A DNA stretch of 64,000 nucleotides from an uncultured Roseibium sp. GTDB taxonomy: Bacteria; Pseudomonadota; Alphaproteobacteria; Rhizobiales; Stappiaceae. A program made the translations under genes and the position numbers. The stretch is taken from NCBI RefSeq assembly GCF_963675985.1, contig NZ_OY780957.1, positions 372,001 through 436,000 of the forward strand, written 5' to 3'. The notes beneath the pieces are model-generated. The model was not told the origin of the DNA and did not search any database. It saw only the letters and a program-made list of their open reading frames with translations. Positions 34,236-42,790 of this stretch are shown here, piece after piece (the first letter of the stretch is position 1; each line of letters starts with the position of its first letter).

Positions 34236-36452
34236 ATGGCCGACATCATCTACACCAAGGTCGACGAAGCACCGGAACTGGCAAGCGCCTCGCTGCTGCC
34301 GATCATCCGGGCCTTCACCAAAGAGGCAGGTATCACCGTCGGCACCAAGGACATTTCCCTGGCCGGCCGTATCCTGGCGAACTTCCCGCAATATCTGACC
34401 GACGCCCAGAAGCAGTCGGACGATCTGGCAGAACTCGGCAAACTGGTAACCCAGCCGGACGCCAACGTGATCAAGCTGCCGAATATCTCCGCCTCCCAGC
34501 CGCAGCTCAACGCCGCGATCAAGGAGCTGCAGGCCCAGGGCTATGCGATCCCGTCTTATCCGGACAGCCCGGCAACCGACGAGGAAAAGGCGGTCAAGGC
34601 CACCTATGACGCCATCAAGGGATCGGCCGTGAACCCGGTCCTGCGCGAAGGCAACTCCGACCGCCGCGCGCCCAAGGCCGTCAAGGAATACGCCAAGAAG
34701 AACCCGCACTCCATGGGCGCCTGGCTGCCGACCTCCAAGACCCATGTCTCGACCATGGGCGACAACGACTTTGCCAGCAACGAAAAGTCCGTCACGGTTG
34801 CCGCAGCTTCCGCCGGCATGGCAAAAATCGAATTCGTCGGCACCGACGGCGCCGTCACCGTGCTGAAGGACAATCTCAAGCTTGACGAAGGCGACGTTGT
34901 CGACGGCACCTTCTTGAGCGCGAAAGCCCTGCGCACCTTCCTGGAAAATGAAATCGCCGACGCCAAGGCGAAGGGCGTGCTCTTCTCCGTCCACCTCAAG
35001 GCCACCATGATGAAGGTCTCAGACCCGATCATCTTCGGTCACGTGGTCAGCGTCTTCCTGAAGGACGTCTTTGCAAAGCATGCCGATACCCTGGCGGCCG
35101 CCGGCGTCAACCCGGATCTGGGCATCGCCGACCTGGAAGCCAAGGTTGCCACCCTGCCCGCCGACAAGGCCGCCGAGATCCAGGCCGACATCAAGGCCGC
35201 GCTCGACAACGGTCCGGACATGTACATGGTGAACTCCGACAAGGGCGTCACCAACCTGCATGTCTCCTCCGACGTCATCATCGACGCCTCCATGCCGGCC
35301 CTGATCCGCGCCGGCGGCAAGGGCTGGGGCCCGGACGGCAAGGAACACGACACCAAGTGCGTCATCCCGGACTCCTCTTATGCCGGCGTCTATGACGCGG
35401 TCATCGAGTTCTGCAAGAAGAACGGCGCGCTCGACCCGTCCAAGATGGGCACGGTGCCAAACGTCGGCCTGATGGCCCAGAAGGCGGAAGAGTACGGCTC
35501 CCATCCGCAGACCTTCAAGGCACCGGCCGACGGAACCATTCGCATCGTCGATGCGGCCGGCACCACGCTGATCGAGCACAAGGTCGAATCCGGCGACATC
35601 TGGCGCGCCTGCATGGCCAAGGACGCGCCGATCCGCGACTGGATCAAGCTCGGTGTCACCCGCGCACGGCTTTCCGGCATGCCGGGCATCTTCTGGCTGG
35701 ACAAGAACCGGGCCCACGACGCGGAGCTGATCAAGAAGGTTGAAAAGTACCTGCCCGAGCATGACACCGCCGGCCTCGATCTCCAGATCATGGCGCCGTC
35801 CGATGCCGCCCGGTACACGACCGAGCGCATCGCACGCGGCGAAGACACGATCTCCATCACCGGCAACGTGCTGCGCGACTATCTGACCGACCTCTATCCG
35901 ATCCTGGAAGTGGGCACCTCGGCCAAGATGCTGTCCATCGTGCCGCTCATGGCCGGCGGCGGCCTGTTCGAAACCGGCGCCGGCGGCTCCGCACCGAAAC
36001 ACGTGCAGCAGCTGATGGAAGAAAACTACCTGCGTTGGGATTCCCTTGGCGAGTTCTGCGCCCTCGGCGCCTCGCTGGAACACCTCGCCAATGCCAAGGA
36101 CAACGCCAAGGCTCAGGTTCTGGCCGATGCCCTCGACCAGGCCGTTGAAAAGCTGCTCGACAACAACAAGTCCCCGAGCCGCCGCGTCGGCGGCCTCGAC
36201 AACCGCGGCAGCCATTTCTACATCGCCCTCTACTGGGCACAGGCCCTGGCAGCCCAGGACAAGGACGCCGAGCTCAAGGCGCATTTTACGCCGATCGCGG
36301 AAGCCCTGACCGCCAACGAGGAAAAGATCGTGGCGGAACTCAACGGCGTGCAGGGCAAGCCGGTCGACACCGGCGGCTACTATCACGCCCCGGCCGACAA
36401 GGTCGCCGCCGCCATGCGCCCGAGCGCAACGCTGAACGGCATCATCGGCTGA
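34236..36452 (+). CDS. icd: Monomeric NADP-dependent isocitrate dehydrogenase
   Basis: A 738-residue protein, the full length of the monomeric (type II) IDH, which is unrelated in length to the usual 400-residue homodimer. Recognisable stretches: IIYTKVDEAPELASASLLPI, NVIKLPNISASQPQLNAAI, GSAVNPVLREGNSDRRAP, SVHLKATMMKVSDPIIFGH, GVTNLHVSSDVIIDASMPA, FWLDKNRAHDAELIKKVEKY and SKMLSIVPLMAGGGLFETGA. It oxidises isocitrate to 2-oxoglutarate in the TCA cycle with NADP+. Cytosolic, single-gene unit, closed by a strong terminator. Codon use is strongly GC-biased, as in a highly expressed gene. Confidence 0.96.
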   Translation: MADIIYTKVDEAPELASASLLPIIRAFTKEAGITVGTKDISLAGRILANFPQYLTDAQKQSDDLAELGKLVTQPDANVIKLPNISASQPQLNAAIKELQAQGYAIPSYPDSPATDEEKAVKATYDAIKGSAVNPVLREGNSDRRAPKAVKEYAKKNPHSMGAWLPTSKTHVSTMGDNDFASNEKSVTVAAASAGMAKIEFVGTDGAVTVLKDNLKLDEGDVVDGTFLSAKALRTFLENEIADAKAKGVLFSVHLKATMMKVSDPIIFGHVVSVFLKDVFAKHADTLAAAGVNPDLGIADLEAKVATLPADKAAEIQADIKAALDNGPDMYMVNSDKGVTNLHVSSDVIIDASMPALIRAGGKGWGPDGKEHDTKCVIPDSSYAGVYDAVIEFCKKNGALDPSKMGTVPNVGLMAQKAEEYGSHPQTFKAPADGTIRIVDAAGTTLIEHKVESGDIWRACMAKDAPIRDWIKLGVTRARLSGMPGIFWLDKNRAHDAELIKKVEKYLPEHDTAGLDLQIMAPSDAARYTTERIARGEDTISITGNVLRDYLTDLYPILEVGTSAKMLSIVPLMAGGGLFETGAGGSAPKHVQQLMEENYLRWDSLGEFCALGASLEHLANAKDNAKAQVLADALDQAVEKLLDNNKSPSRRVGGLDNRGSHFYIALYWAQALAAQDKDAELKAHFTPIAEALTANEEKIVAELNGVQGKPVDTGGYYHAPADKVAAAMRPSATLNGIIG

Positions 36453-36476
36453 TCGGCCGACACACTCGGAAATCGG

Positions 36477-36503
36477 AAAGGGCGGCCACGTGCCGCCCTT
36501 TTC
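36477..36503. terminator. Bidirectional terminator between icd and the MarR-GNAT gene
   Basis: AAAGGGCGGC (36477-36486) pairs with GCCGCCCTTT (36492-36501) around CACGT. T-runs occur on both strands, and the genes on either side converge on it. Confidence 0.92.
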
Positions 36504-36525
36504 TTATTTCAAGAAAGTGACGTCC

Positions 36526-37398
36526 TCACAGCGCCTTTTCGAAGAAGAAGTCCGGATAGGGATCGTCGTTGAAGCGGTCGATTTCCGTCCAGCCGCCAAC
36601 CTGGTAGAAACGAACCGCTTCCGGAAGGGCACTGTTGGTGTCCAGGCGCAGGAGATCGATGTTCAGGGCTCGCGCGATGTCTTCCACCTCCGCCATCAGC
36701 CGCCTTGCCAGCCCCATGCCCCGTGCCGCCGGCGAGACCCAGAGGCGCTTGATCTCGGCATAGCGCTTGTCCGTGCCCTTCAGACCGACGCAGCCAAGCG
36801 GCAAACCGTCGGACATGGCGACCAGAAAACAGCCGCGCGGACGGATCATATCCGTCGCATCCGGATCGCAGGAGAGAGACACATCGAACCCGCCGTCGAA
36901 GCGCCGGTTCAATTCCCCGTAATATTCTTCCAGACAGTAGCGGGCGGCCGGGTCCCTGGGATCGCATTCCTCCAGGGTCCATTTTTCCCGTCCAAGCGCG
37001 GAGGCTACCAGATCCATGGCCTCCAGAAGCGTCTCGGGATGCGGATATTTCGCAAGCAGATCCTGAGCCCGCCCGTCCGACAAGCGCTCATAAGCCCGGA
37101 ACTCTTCCTGTCCCTTTGCGGTCAGGATCGCCCTGCGCTTGCGGGCATCGTCCGGATCGGGCATCACCTCGATCAGGTTTTCGTCTTCAAGGCCGCGCAG
37201 CAGCCGGCTCATCAAACCGGAATCAAGACCGAGATAGGCACGAACGGCCGCCACATCGGTTCGGCCCTGACCAATGGCATTGAGAACACGTGCGGCACCC
37301 AATGGACGGCCACGCCCGAGAAACGACGTATCGAGCGCCCCAACCTCTGACGTGACGGCGCGGCTAAAGCGGCGGAAGCGGGAAATATCGTCCAACAT
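36526..37398 (-). CDS. MarR-GNAT fusion: winged-helix regulator with acetyltransferase domain
   Basis: A 290-residue two-domain protein. Residues 1-140 are a MarR winged helix: RVLNAIGQGRTDVAAVRAYL, GLDSGLMSRLLRGLEDENLI and the wing PDPDDARKRRAILTAKG. Residues 145-290 are a GNAT acetyltransferase: GCFLVAMSDGLPLGCVGLKG, IKRLWVSPAARGMGLARRLM (acetyl-CoA loop R-G-M-G-L-A) and RLDTNSALPEAVRFYQVGGW. Such fusions are widespread but few have known substrates. The start codon lies 3 nt from a perfect 20-bp dyad with no ordinary ribosome site between, which points to tight autoregulation. Confidence 0.88.
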   Translation of the reverse strand: MLDDISRFRRFSRAVTSEVGALDTSFLGRGRPLGAARVLNAIGQGRTDVAAVRAYLGLDSGLMSRLLRGLEDENLIEVMPDPDDARKRRAILTAKGQEEFRAYERLSDGRAQDLLAKYPHPETLLEAMDLVASALGREKWTLEECDPRDPAARYCLEEYYGELNRRFDGGFDVSLSCDPDATDMIRPRGCFLVAMSDGLPLGCVGLKGTDKRYAEIKRLWVSPAARGMGLARRLMAEVEDIARALNIDLLRLDTNSALPEAVRFYQVGGWTEIDRFNDDPYPDFFFEKAL

Positions 37399-37401
37399 GA
37401 T

Positions 37402-37435
37402 TATCTGACCTAAGTCAGATATATTGCCTTGTCAA
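37402..37435 (-). promoter_or_regulatory. MarR operator and -35 element at the MarR-GNAT start
   Basis: TATCTGAC-N4-GTCAGATA (37402-37421) is a perfect 8+4+8 inverted repeat ending 3 nt before the start codon. On the minus strand a perfect TTGACA hexamer (37435-37430) lies just upstream, so the dyad covers the -10 region and initiation site. The arrangement is that of a self-repressing MarR gene. Confidence 0.7.
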
Positions 37436-37476
37436 TCGAAACGGTACTTCAAAACGCCCGACGACAATTGCATGGC

Positions 37477-37502
37477 CGGTCAGGCCAGCGCGTCCCTGAC
37501 CG
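37477..37502 (-). terminator. Hairpin downstream of dctM, possible terminator
   Basis: CGGTCAGG (37477-37484) and CCTGACCG (37495-37502) form an 8-bp stem with a 10-nt loop, 28 nt after the dctM stop. No T-run follows on the minus strand. Confidence 0.4.
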
Positions 37503-37529
37503 TCACGAACCGGGCCGCCCTTTCCCCGT

Positions 37530-38831
37530 CTAAAAGAACACGCTCGGCAGCCAAAGGACCAGGCCGGGGAAGGCGATCAGGACGACCAGCCGGACACAGT
37601 CGGCAAACAGGAACGGCACCATTCCCCGGACGATCTTGGACGACGGAATGTCCGGCGCGATCCCCTGTATAACGAAGAGGTTCATGCCGATCGGCGGCGT
37701 GATCAGGCCGAGTTCGGCCACGGTCACGATCAGGATTCCGAACCAGATCGGATCGAAGCCCATGGCGACGATTACCGGATAGATGAAAGGCACGGTCAAC
37801 AGGATCATGGAGAGCGCATCCATGAAACAGCCGAGCAGGATGTAGAACAGCATGATCAGGAACAGCACCGCCAGCGGCGGCAGGGCGGAGGCCTCGATCA
37901 GGCCGATCAGGAACTGGGGCAGACCCGTGGTCTCGATGAAATAGTTGAACAGGCCCGCGCCGACCATGATGAAGAAGATCATGCCGGTCATGCTGACCGT
38001 TTCCCACATGGCCAAGGTGACGATGTGGCGCGTCAGCACCCGCCGGATGGCGGCGATCAGGATCGCACCGCCCGCCCCGACGGCGGCCGCTTCCGTCGGC
38101 GAAAACAGGCCGACCTGAATGCCGCCGATCACGGCAATGAACAACAGTGCCGCAGGCCATGCGGAGCGGAGTTCCGGCAACCGTTCGGCCCAGGATCTGC
38201 GTTTGGAAACCTGGACCAGGTCCGAACGAAGACGCACGGCAAGCGTGACCGCGAGGGAATAGAGCAGAGTTGCCAACAGTCCCGGGATGATGGCGGCAGA
38301 GAAGAGCCGGCCGATCGACTGCTCGGTCAGAAGACCGTAGATCACCAGCAGAATGCTCGGCGGAATGAGCACGCCGAGCGTGCCCGCTGCGGCGATGCTC
38401 GGCGCCGACAACTGGTCGTCATAACCGGCACGCCGCATTTCCGGCAGGGCAACCCGTCCCATGGTCGCAACGGTAGCAAGGCTCGATCCGCAGATCGCGC
38501 CGAAACCGGCGCAGGCGCCGATCGAGGCGATCGCCAATCCGCCGCGAAGATGACCGACCAGCGCATTGGCGGCACCGAACAGATCCGACGACATGCGCGA
38601 ATGAGAGGCGAAGACCCCCATCAGCAGGAACAGCGGGATGACCGACAACGAGTAGGGAAACATGGATTCAAACGGACCCGACCCCAGGATGAAGCCGATC
38701 GTCGAGAAGCCGTTGACGATGCCGAAGCCGACGACGCCGGTCACGGCCATGGCAAGGGCAATCGGGACACGCAGGGCAACGAGAAGGAGCGAGACGGCAA
38801 AGCCGGTTACACCAATCAGCGGATCAGACAT
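37530..38831 (-). CDS. dctM: TRAP transporter large permease DctM
   Basis: A 433-residue membrane protein of the DctM family with about twelve hydrophobic segments. Landmarks: VTGFAVSLLLVALRVPIALAM, SVIPLFLLMGVFASHSRMSS, ACAGFGAICGSSLATVATMG, GTLGVLIPPSILLVIYGLL, and the C-terminal LGLITPPIGMNLFVIQGIAP. It moves the substrate with a sodium gradient. ATG 38831 overlaps the dctQ stop by 8 nt; a longer frame starts inside dctQ. Confidence 0.92.
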   Translation of the reverse strand: MSDPLIGVTGFAVSLLLVALRVPIALAMAVTGVVGFGIVNGFSTIGFILGSGPFESMFPYSLSVIPLFLLMGVFASHSRMSSDLFGAANALVGHLRGGLAIASIGACAGFGAICGSSLATVATMGRVALPEMRRAGYDDQLSAPSIAAAGTLGVLIPPSILLVIYGLLTEQSIGRLFSAAIIPGLLATLLYSLAVTLAVRLRSDLVQVSKRRSWAERLPELRSAWPAALLFIAVIGGIQVGLFSPTEAAAVGAGGAILIAAIRRVLTRHIVTLAMWETVSMTGMIFFIMVGAGLFNYFIETTGLPQFLIGLIEASALPPLAVLFLIMLFYILLGCFMDALSMILLTVPFIYPVIVAMGFDPIWFGILIVTVAELGLITPPIGMNLFVIQGIAPDIPSSKIVRGMVPFLFADCVRLVVLIAFPGLVLWLPSVFF

Positions 38832-39384
38832 CGTAATGCTCCGCTTCGGAAGAGACCGGCCTGTGTCCATAGAGGCTGCGCAGGAACGCATCAAGGGCCG
38901 CCAGCACCGACAGTCCCATACCGACGATGAGCGGCAGCCAATACCAGAGATAGGAAATACTCAAGGTCGACGAGGCCGTATTCAGTTCCAGTTGCCCCTG
39001 CATTTCGCCAATCCCGTACCAGAGGCAGGCGCCGAGGAACCACACCGCGATCACAACGGCAAGCAGGGCGTTCACCTTGCGGATGAGCGGCGGGAACATG
39101 TTATCGATCAGGTCGATCGCCACATGGGCGCCCCGGTGAAACGCCACCGCGATCGCCATGGAGGCTGCAATCATCACCAGGAGCTGGGTCAGGTCGACAA
39201 GCCCCGGAACCGCCCAGGTCAGGCCCTCTCCGGTCAGTGCGACGGAGAGACGGCTCATGGAGCGCAGAACGATATCGGTCAGCGTGATCGCGACGGCGGC
39301 ACAGATGCTGACAAAGGCAATCAGCACCGCAACGCGCATCAGAAGGCCGACAATCAGGCTGTAAAATCTCGCAAGCTTCGTCAT
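38824..39384 (-). CDS. dctQ: TRAP transporter small permease DctQ
   Basis: A 186-residue four-span membrane protein of the DctQ family: TLTDIVLRSMSRLSVALTGE, PGLVDLTQLLVMIAASMAIA and AFHRGAHVAIDLIDNMFPPL, ending with a span containing SISYLWYWLPLIVGMGLSVL. It sits between the periplasmic protein and DctM. The 142-bp gap from dctP contains only a small 5-bp hairpin (39482-39496). Confidence 0.9.
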   Translation of the reverse strand: MTKLARFYSLIVGLLMRVAVLIAFVSICAAVAITLTDIVLRSMSRLSVALTGEGLTWAVPGLVDLTQLLVMIAASMAIAVAFHRGAHVAIDLIDNMFPPLIRKVNALLAVVIAVWFLGACLWYGIGEMQGQLELNTASSTLSISYLWYWLPLIVGMGLSVLAALDAFLRSLYGHRPVSSEAEHYDV

Positions 39385-39526
39385 GGAAACCCTGGTCCGG
39401 GAAAGAGCGGATCCGGAATGCGGTCAAGCCGCTACCGCGAAAACAGTTCGCCAGCGCTCACCGGCGAAAAGACGCCCAGCGAGCGGATGGCCCGCTGAGC
39501 ACAGTTCATCAGCCGTCAGGCCACCG

Positions 39527-40579
39527 CTACTCGGCGTACTTCGCGGCCAGTTCGAGCATCTTCTCGTGGATCTCGCGCGCATTGGCGATGCCCTTGCCTT
39601 CCAGGTCAGCCAGATAGGCATCGATCATGGGCTGCAAGGCCGTTGCCCATTCCGCCCGCTGCTCGTCGCTGAGCGTGATGATCTCGTGGTCCGGACCCTG
39701 GACGGCCTCGTAGCCGGCCTTGTCCCAGTCGTTCCACCAGGGACCGAATTTCGGGATCAGGTTGTCACCAGACAGCTTGTCGACGCAATCGCGCACGTTC
39801 TGAGGCCAGGAATTGTACTTCTTCTCATTGGCGGCAAACCAGAAGGAGACCACATACGCCTTGGCATCCAGGTGATGCTTCATGACTTCGGCAAGCTTGA
39901 AGGATGCCATCGTGTCCCAGGTAAAGGCGGCGCCATCGATCACGCCCTTTTCGGCGTTTTCATAAACGGCGCCCGGCGGCATGCCTTGCGGCGTCGCGCC
40001 CAGGGCTTCCAGCATCGACTTGACCGCACCGGACGGGAAGCGGATACGCAGCCCCTTCATGTCGTCCATGGTCGCCACCTTTTTGGTGGTGGTGTGGATC
40101 TGGCCGGGATTGTGCGCATGCAGCGCCAGAACCTTCAGGCCGCCATATTCTTCCGCCAGATAGTCCGGGTAGAGCGCCCAGAGCGTGCGGGTCGCGGCAT
40201 CGGCCGTTTTCACCGTGAACGGCAGATCGATGATGCGGGTACGCTCGAAGCGGCCGCCGGGAATGCCGGACAGGCCATGAGCGATATCGACGATCCCGGC
40301 ACGGACTTCGTCATGCAGCTTGGCGATGTTGCCGAGCTGGGTTCCGCCCGGATAGATCGTCACTTCCACCTGATTGTCGGTACAGGCTTCCAGCTGACGC
40401 GCCCAGGGCTCCATGAAGTCCTTGTGCATGCCGTTCGCGGTCGGCAGGAAGTGCGCGAGCTTGATCTTGATCTTGTCCTGGGCTGCGGCCGGCCCGCCGA
40501 GCCCCATTGCCACCACGGCCGACGCGGCCGCGATGCCGAAAATCGAGCTTTTCAGACTTGTCTTGAATTTGCTGATCAT
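39527..40579 (-). CDS. dctP: TRAP transporter substrate-binding protein DctP
   Basis: A 350-residue periplasmic protein: signal peptide (SSIFGIAAASAVVAMGLGGP, AAAQ), then IKIKLAHFLPTANGMHKDFM, EVTIYPGGTQLGNIAKLHDE, MDDMKGLRIRFPSGAVKSML and FTWDTMASFKLAEVMKHHL. The conserved Arg in GLRIRFPS is the residue that binds the substrate carboxylate across the family, so an organic acid is expected. GGGAGGA precedes ATG 40579. The gap of 103 nt from the upstream cupin gene shows no terminator, so the transporter may belong to the same unit as the enzymes. Confidence 0.92.
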   Translation of the reverse strand: MISKFKTSLKSSIFGIAAASAVVAMGLGGPAAAQDKIKIKLAHFLPTANGMHKDFMEPWARQLEACTDNQVEVTIYPGGTQLGNIAKLHDEVRAGIVDIAHGLSGIPGGRFERTRIIDLPFTVKTADAATRTLWALYPDYLAEEYGGLKVLALHAHNPGQIHTTTKKVATMDDMKGLRIRFPSGAVKSMLEALGATPQGMPPGAVYENAEKGVIDGAAFTWDTMASFKLAEVMKHHLDAKAYVVSFWFAANEKKYNSWPQNVRDCVDKLSGDNLIPKFGPWWNDWDKAGYEAVQGPDHEIITLSDEQRAEWATALQPMIDAYLADLEGKGIANAREIHEKMLELAAKYAE

Positions 40580-40682
40580 TGTTTTCCTCCCAATCAATCA
40601 GGCTATCTTGTTTTTGTATTTGGTTTCATTCGTAACTAGATCATTCCCGTCAATCAATGGGGAATTCTCCAGATCCGCTGCG

Positions 40683-41039
40683 TCAACTCCCGTTTCCGGT
40701 TTTTGCCGGATAAGACATCAGCACCAGCATGGACGCGGGAGCATTGCTCCGGTTGACGATCTCCCGCCGTTCGCCTGCGGCAAGCAGGCAGGAATCCATG
40801 GGCCCCAGCACGGTTTCCCCGTCATCGGTGATAACGGTGATCTCGCCGCTCAGGACCACATAGACTTTCTCGACCGGTGAGGCGCTCGACCCGGCGCCGC
40901 CGCCTGGCAGGAAATGCGACAGGCCGGTCCAGAAGGTTTCGCTCGGCGACGCCTCGAAGCCCTGAAGCCGCAGCCCCACCATGTCGAAATGACCAGGCGC
41001 CTCGTAAGGCTTCGCGTCCTCTATGCGGGTGACGTGCAT
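40683..41039 (-). CDS. Cupin-domain protein
   Basis: A 118-residue single-domain cupin: EKVYVVLSGEITVITDDGET followed by LGPMDSCLLAAGERREIVNR and a closing MLVLMSYP strand. The usual first metal motif (His-x-His) is absent (FLPGGGAGSSASPVEK), so it may not hold a metal and could be a sensor or accessory protein. ATG 41039 forms TGATG with the stop of the dehydrogenase gene upstream; a much longer frame that reads through that gene is a shadow. No specific function can be given. Confidence 0.8.
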   Translation of the reverse strand: MHVTRIEDAKPYEAPGHFDMVGLRLQGFEASPSETFWTGLSHFLPGGGAGSSASPVEKVYVVLSGEITVITDDGETVLGPMDSCLLAAGERREIVNRSNAPASMLVLMSYPAKTGNGS

Positions 41040-41968
41040 CAGCCCTCCCCTTTCCCTGTTTTGCCGTCGCGCGCCTGCGCGGCCAGAAAATCGCGCAACT
41101 GGTCGCGGACTGCGTCGGCCGATTCCGGCGTCCATTTGCGGAAGCCCTCGCCGGACTTCATGCCCAGCTTGCCGGCCTCGCAACATTCCACCAGATAGGG
41201 ATGCGGCACGGCCGTGTTGTCGAGATCCGGCATGATCGTCTCGTGGATCGCCCTTGTCAGGTCGAGCCCGACCAGATCGGACTGCTCCATCGGTCCGAGC
41301 ACCGCCATGCGCCGGCCGAAGCCGTATTTGACCACGTCGTCGATGGTCTCCGCGTCGCAGACCCCATTCGCCACCATGGCAATCGCCTCGCGCTTTAACG
41401 CATGCTGCAGTCGGTTGCCGATGAAGCCCGGGACGTCCTTTTTCGCATGCACCGGCTTGCGCCCCGCATCGGCCAGGATCTGCATCGTTCGCTCGACCGC
41501 GGCAAGGTTTTCCTCCGCCATCTGGACGACCTCGACCAGCGGCACCAGATGCGGCGGGTTCCAGAAATGGGTACCAACCACGCGATGCTTCGTCTTCACC
41601 TTTTCCGCGATGATCCGGGTCGGGATCGAAGACGTGTTGGAGCAGAGAATGCATTCGGGCGAGACATAGCCTTCCAGCTCCTCGAAGATCGACTGCTTCA
41701 GCGGAACGTCTTCAATCACTGCCTCGACCAGAAAGGACGCATCCCTGACCGCATCGGCCAGAGAGCCGACACCGGTCACGCGGGCACGGACTTCCGACCC
41801 CGCGCCGAACATCTCCTCAATCCCGGCAAGCCGGGACTGCAGGGTGTCGAGCGCCTTTTGCGAACTGTCATAGACCCTGACCTCGTGGCCGGCCTCCGCG
41901 AGCAGCCAGGCAATTCCGTGCCCCATGAGGCCGGCGCCGATGACCGCTGTCTTCAAATGTTCCGTCAT
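41039..41968 (-). CDS. 3-hydroxyacyl-CoA dehydrogenase-family NAD-dependent oxidoreductase
   Basis: A 309-residue protein with the HAD two-domain layout: Rossmann motif AVIGAGLMGHGIAWLLAEAG, catalytic region CILCSNTSSIPTRI with VVGTHFWNPPHLVPLVEVVQ (His and Asn of the active site) and DVPGFIGNRLQHALKREAIA, then a helical C-terminal domain (PYLVECCEAGKLGMKSGEGF). Acts on a 3-hydroxyacid or its CoA ester. In this family free-acid enzymes such as L-gulonate or carnitine dehydrogenases look similar, so CoA dependence cannot be assumed. 3 nt after the SDR gene. Confidence 0.85.
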   Translation of the reverse strand: MTEHLKTAVIGAGLMGHGIAWLLAEAGHEVRVYDSSQKALDTLQSRLAGIEEMFGAGSEVRARVTGVGSLADAVRDASFLVEAVIEDVPLKQSIFEELEGYVSPECILCSNTSSIPTRIIAEKVKTKHRVVGTHFWNPPHLVPLVEVVQMAEENLAAVERTMQILADAGRKPVHAKKDVPGFIGNRLQHALKREAIAMVANGVCDAETIDDVVKYGFGRRMAVLGPMEQSDLVGLDLTRAIHETIMPDLDNTAVPHPYLVECCEAGKLGMKSGEGFRKWTPESADAVRDQLRDFLAAQARDGKTGKGEG

Positions 41969-41971
41969 TGC

Positions 41972-42775
41972 TTATCCTGCTGTGTAACCACCATCCACAT
42001 ACATAACCTGTCCGGTGCAGAAATCGGATGCAGATGTCAGCAGATAAAGCGCCATTCCCATGAGATCCTCCGCCTCGCCGAGCCGGCCGAGCGGAATGCG
42101 GGACAGGGACCGTTTGCGGGTAGCCTGGCCGACCTCGTCCTCGCTCCACATCCAGGCGGTCAGCTTGGAGCGGAACACGGTCGGCGCGATGGCGTTGACG
42201 GTGATGCCGTATTTGGCCCATTCGGTCGCAAGCACCCGGGTCAGCGCGTCGGTCGCTCCCTTGGAGGTGCAATAGCCGGTGTAGCCGGAGTAGTTGCCGT
42301 GCCGGCCGCGGACGGACGACATCATCAACATCTTGCCCTTGATCTCGTTCTCGATCCAATAGCTGCCGACCACCTTGGCCATCAGCCACGGGCCGCGCAC
42401 ATTGGCGTTCATGACCGCTTCCCAGTCCTCCAGCGGAAGGTCCTGGATGAAGCCCGCCTTGTTGTAGCCGGAGGCAATCACCAACTGGTCGATCCGGCCG
42501 TAGGCTTCAAGCGCGGCATCCCGGATCGCTTCGGCGTCTTCGAGCGTGTCCGGACGGCGCACCAGGATCTGGGCCTCGCCGCCGACCTCCTTCACTTCCT
42601 GGAGAACCTCTTCAAGCTCACCCTTGGACCCGGAGACAAGCAGGAGCTTGCCGCCGAGAGAGCCGAGCGTCAGGGCACAGGCGCGGCCGAAGGCACCGGA
42701 CGCGCCGGTGATGATCGCAACCTTGTCCTTCGTGTCGAACATGGACAGGGGATTGCGCAGGGTTTCGGAAATCAT
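41972..42775 (-). CDS. Short-chain dehydrogenase/reductase (SDR)
   Basis: A 267-residue classical SDR: cofactor motif ITGASGAFGRACALTL, the N-x-N of VMNANVRGPWLMAK, catalytic Ser in MMSSVRGRHGNYSG, and YxxxK in TGYCTSKGATDALTRV; the C terminus is GQVMYVDGGYTAG. Likely oxidises or reduces a hydroxy/keto group of the compound handled by this operon. The specific substrate cannot be read. Confidence 0.88.
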   Translation of the reverse strand: MISETLRNPLSMFDTKDKVAIITGASGAFGRACALTLGSLGGKLLLVSGSKGELEEVLQEVKEVGGEAQILVRRPDTLEDAEAIRDAALEAYGRIDQLVIASGYNKAGFIQDLPLEDWEAVMNANVRGPWLMAKVVGSYWIENEIKGKMLMMSSVRGRHGNYSGYTGYCTSKGATDALTRVLATEWAKYGITVNAIAPTVFRSKLTAWMWSEDEVGQATRKRSLSRIPLGRLGEAEDLMGMALYLLTSASDFCTGQVMYVDGGYTAG

Positions 42776-42790
42776 GACTGTCTCCCCACG

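Noticed and set aside
35019..36386. Minus-strand 455-codon frame opposite icd
   Set aside because: Antisense of a highly expressed, codon-biased gene; no recognisable protein features.
39482..39496. Small hairpin between dctP and dctQ as a stoichiometry-setting terminator
   Set aside because: A 5-bp stem without T-run is too weak to call, although the position is where such elements occur.
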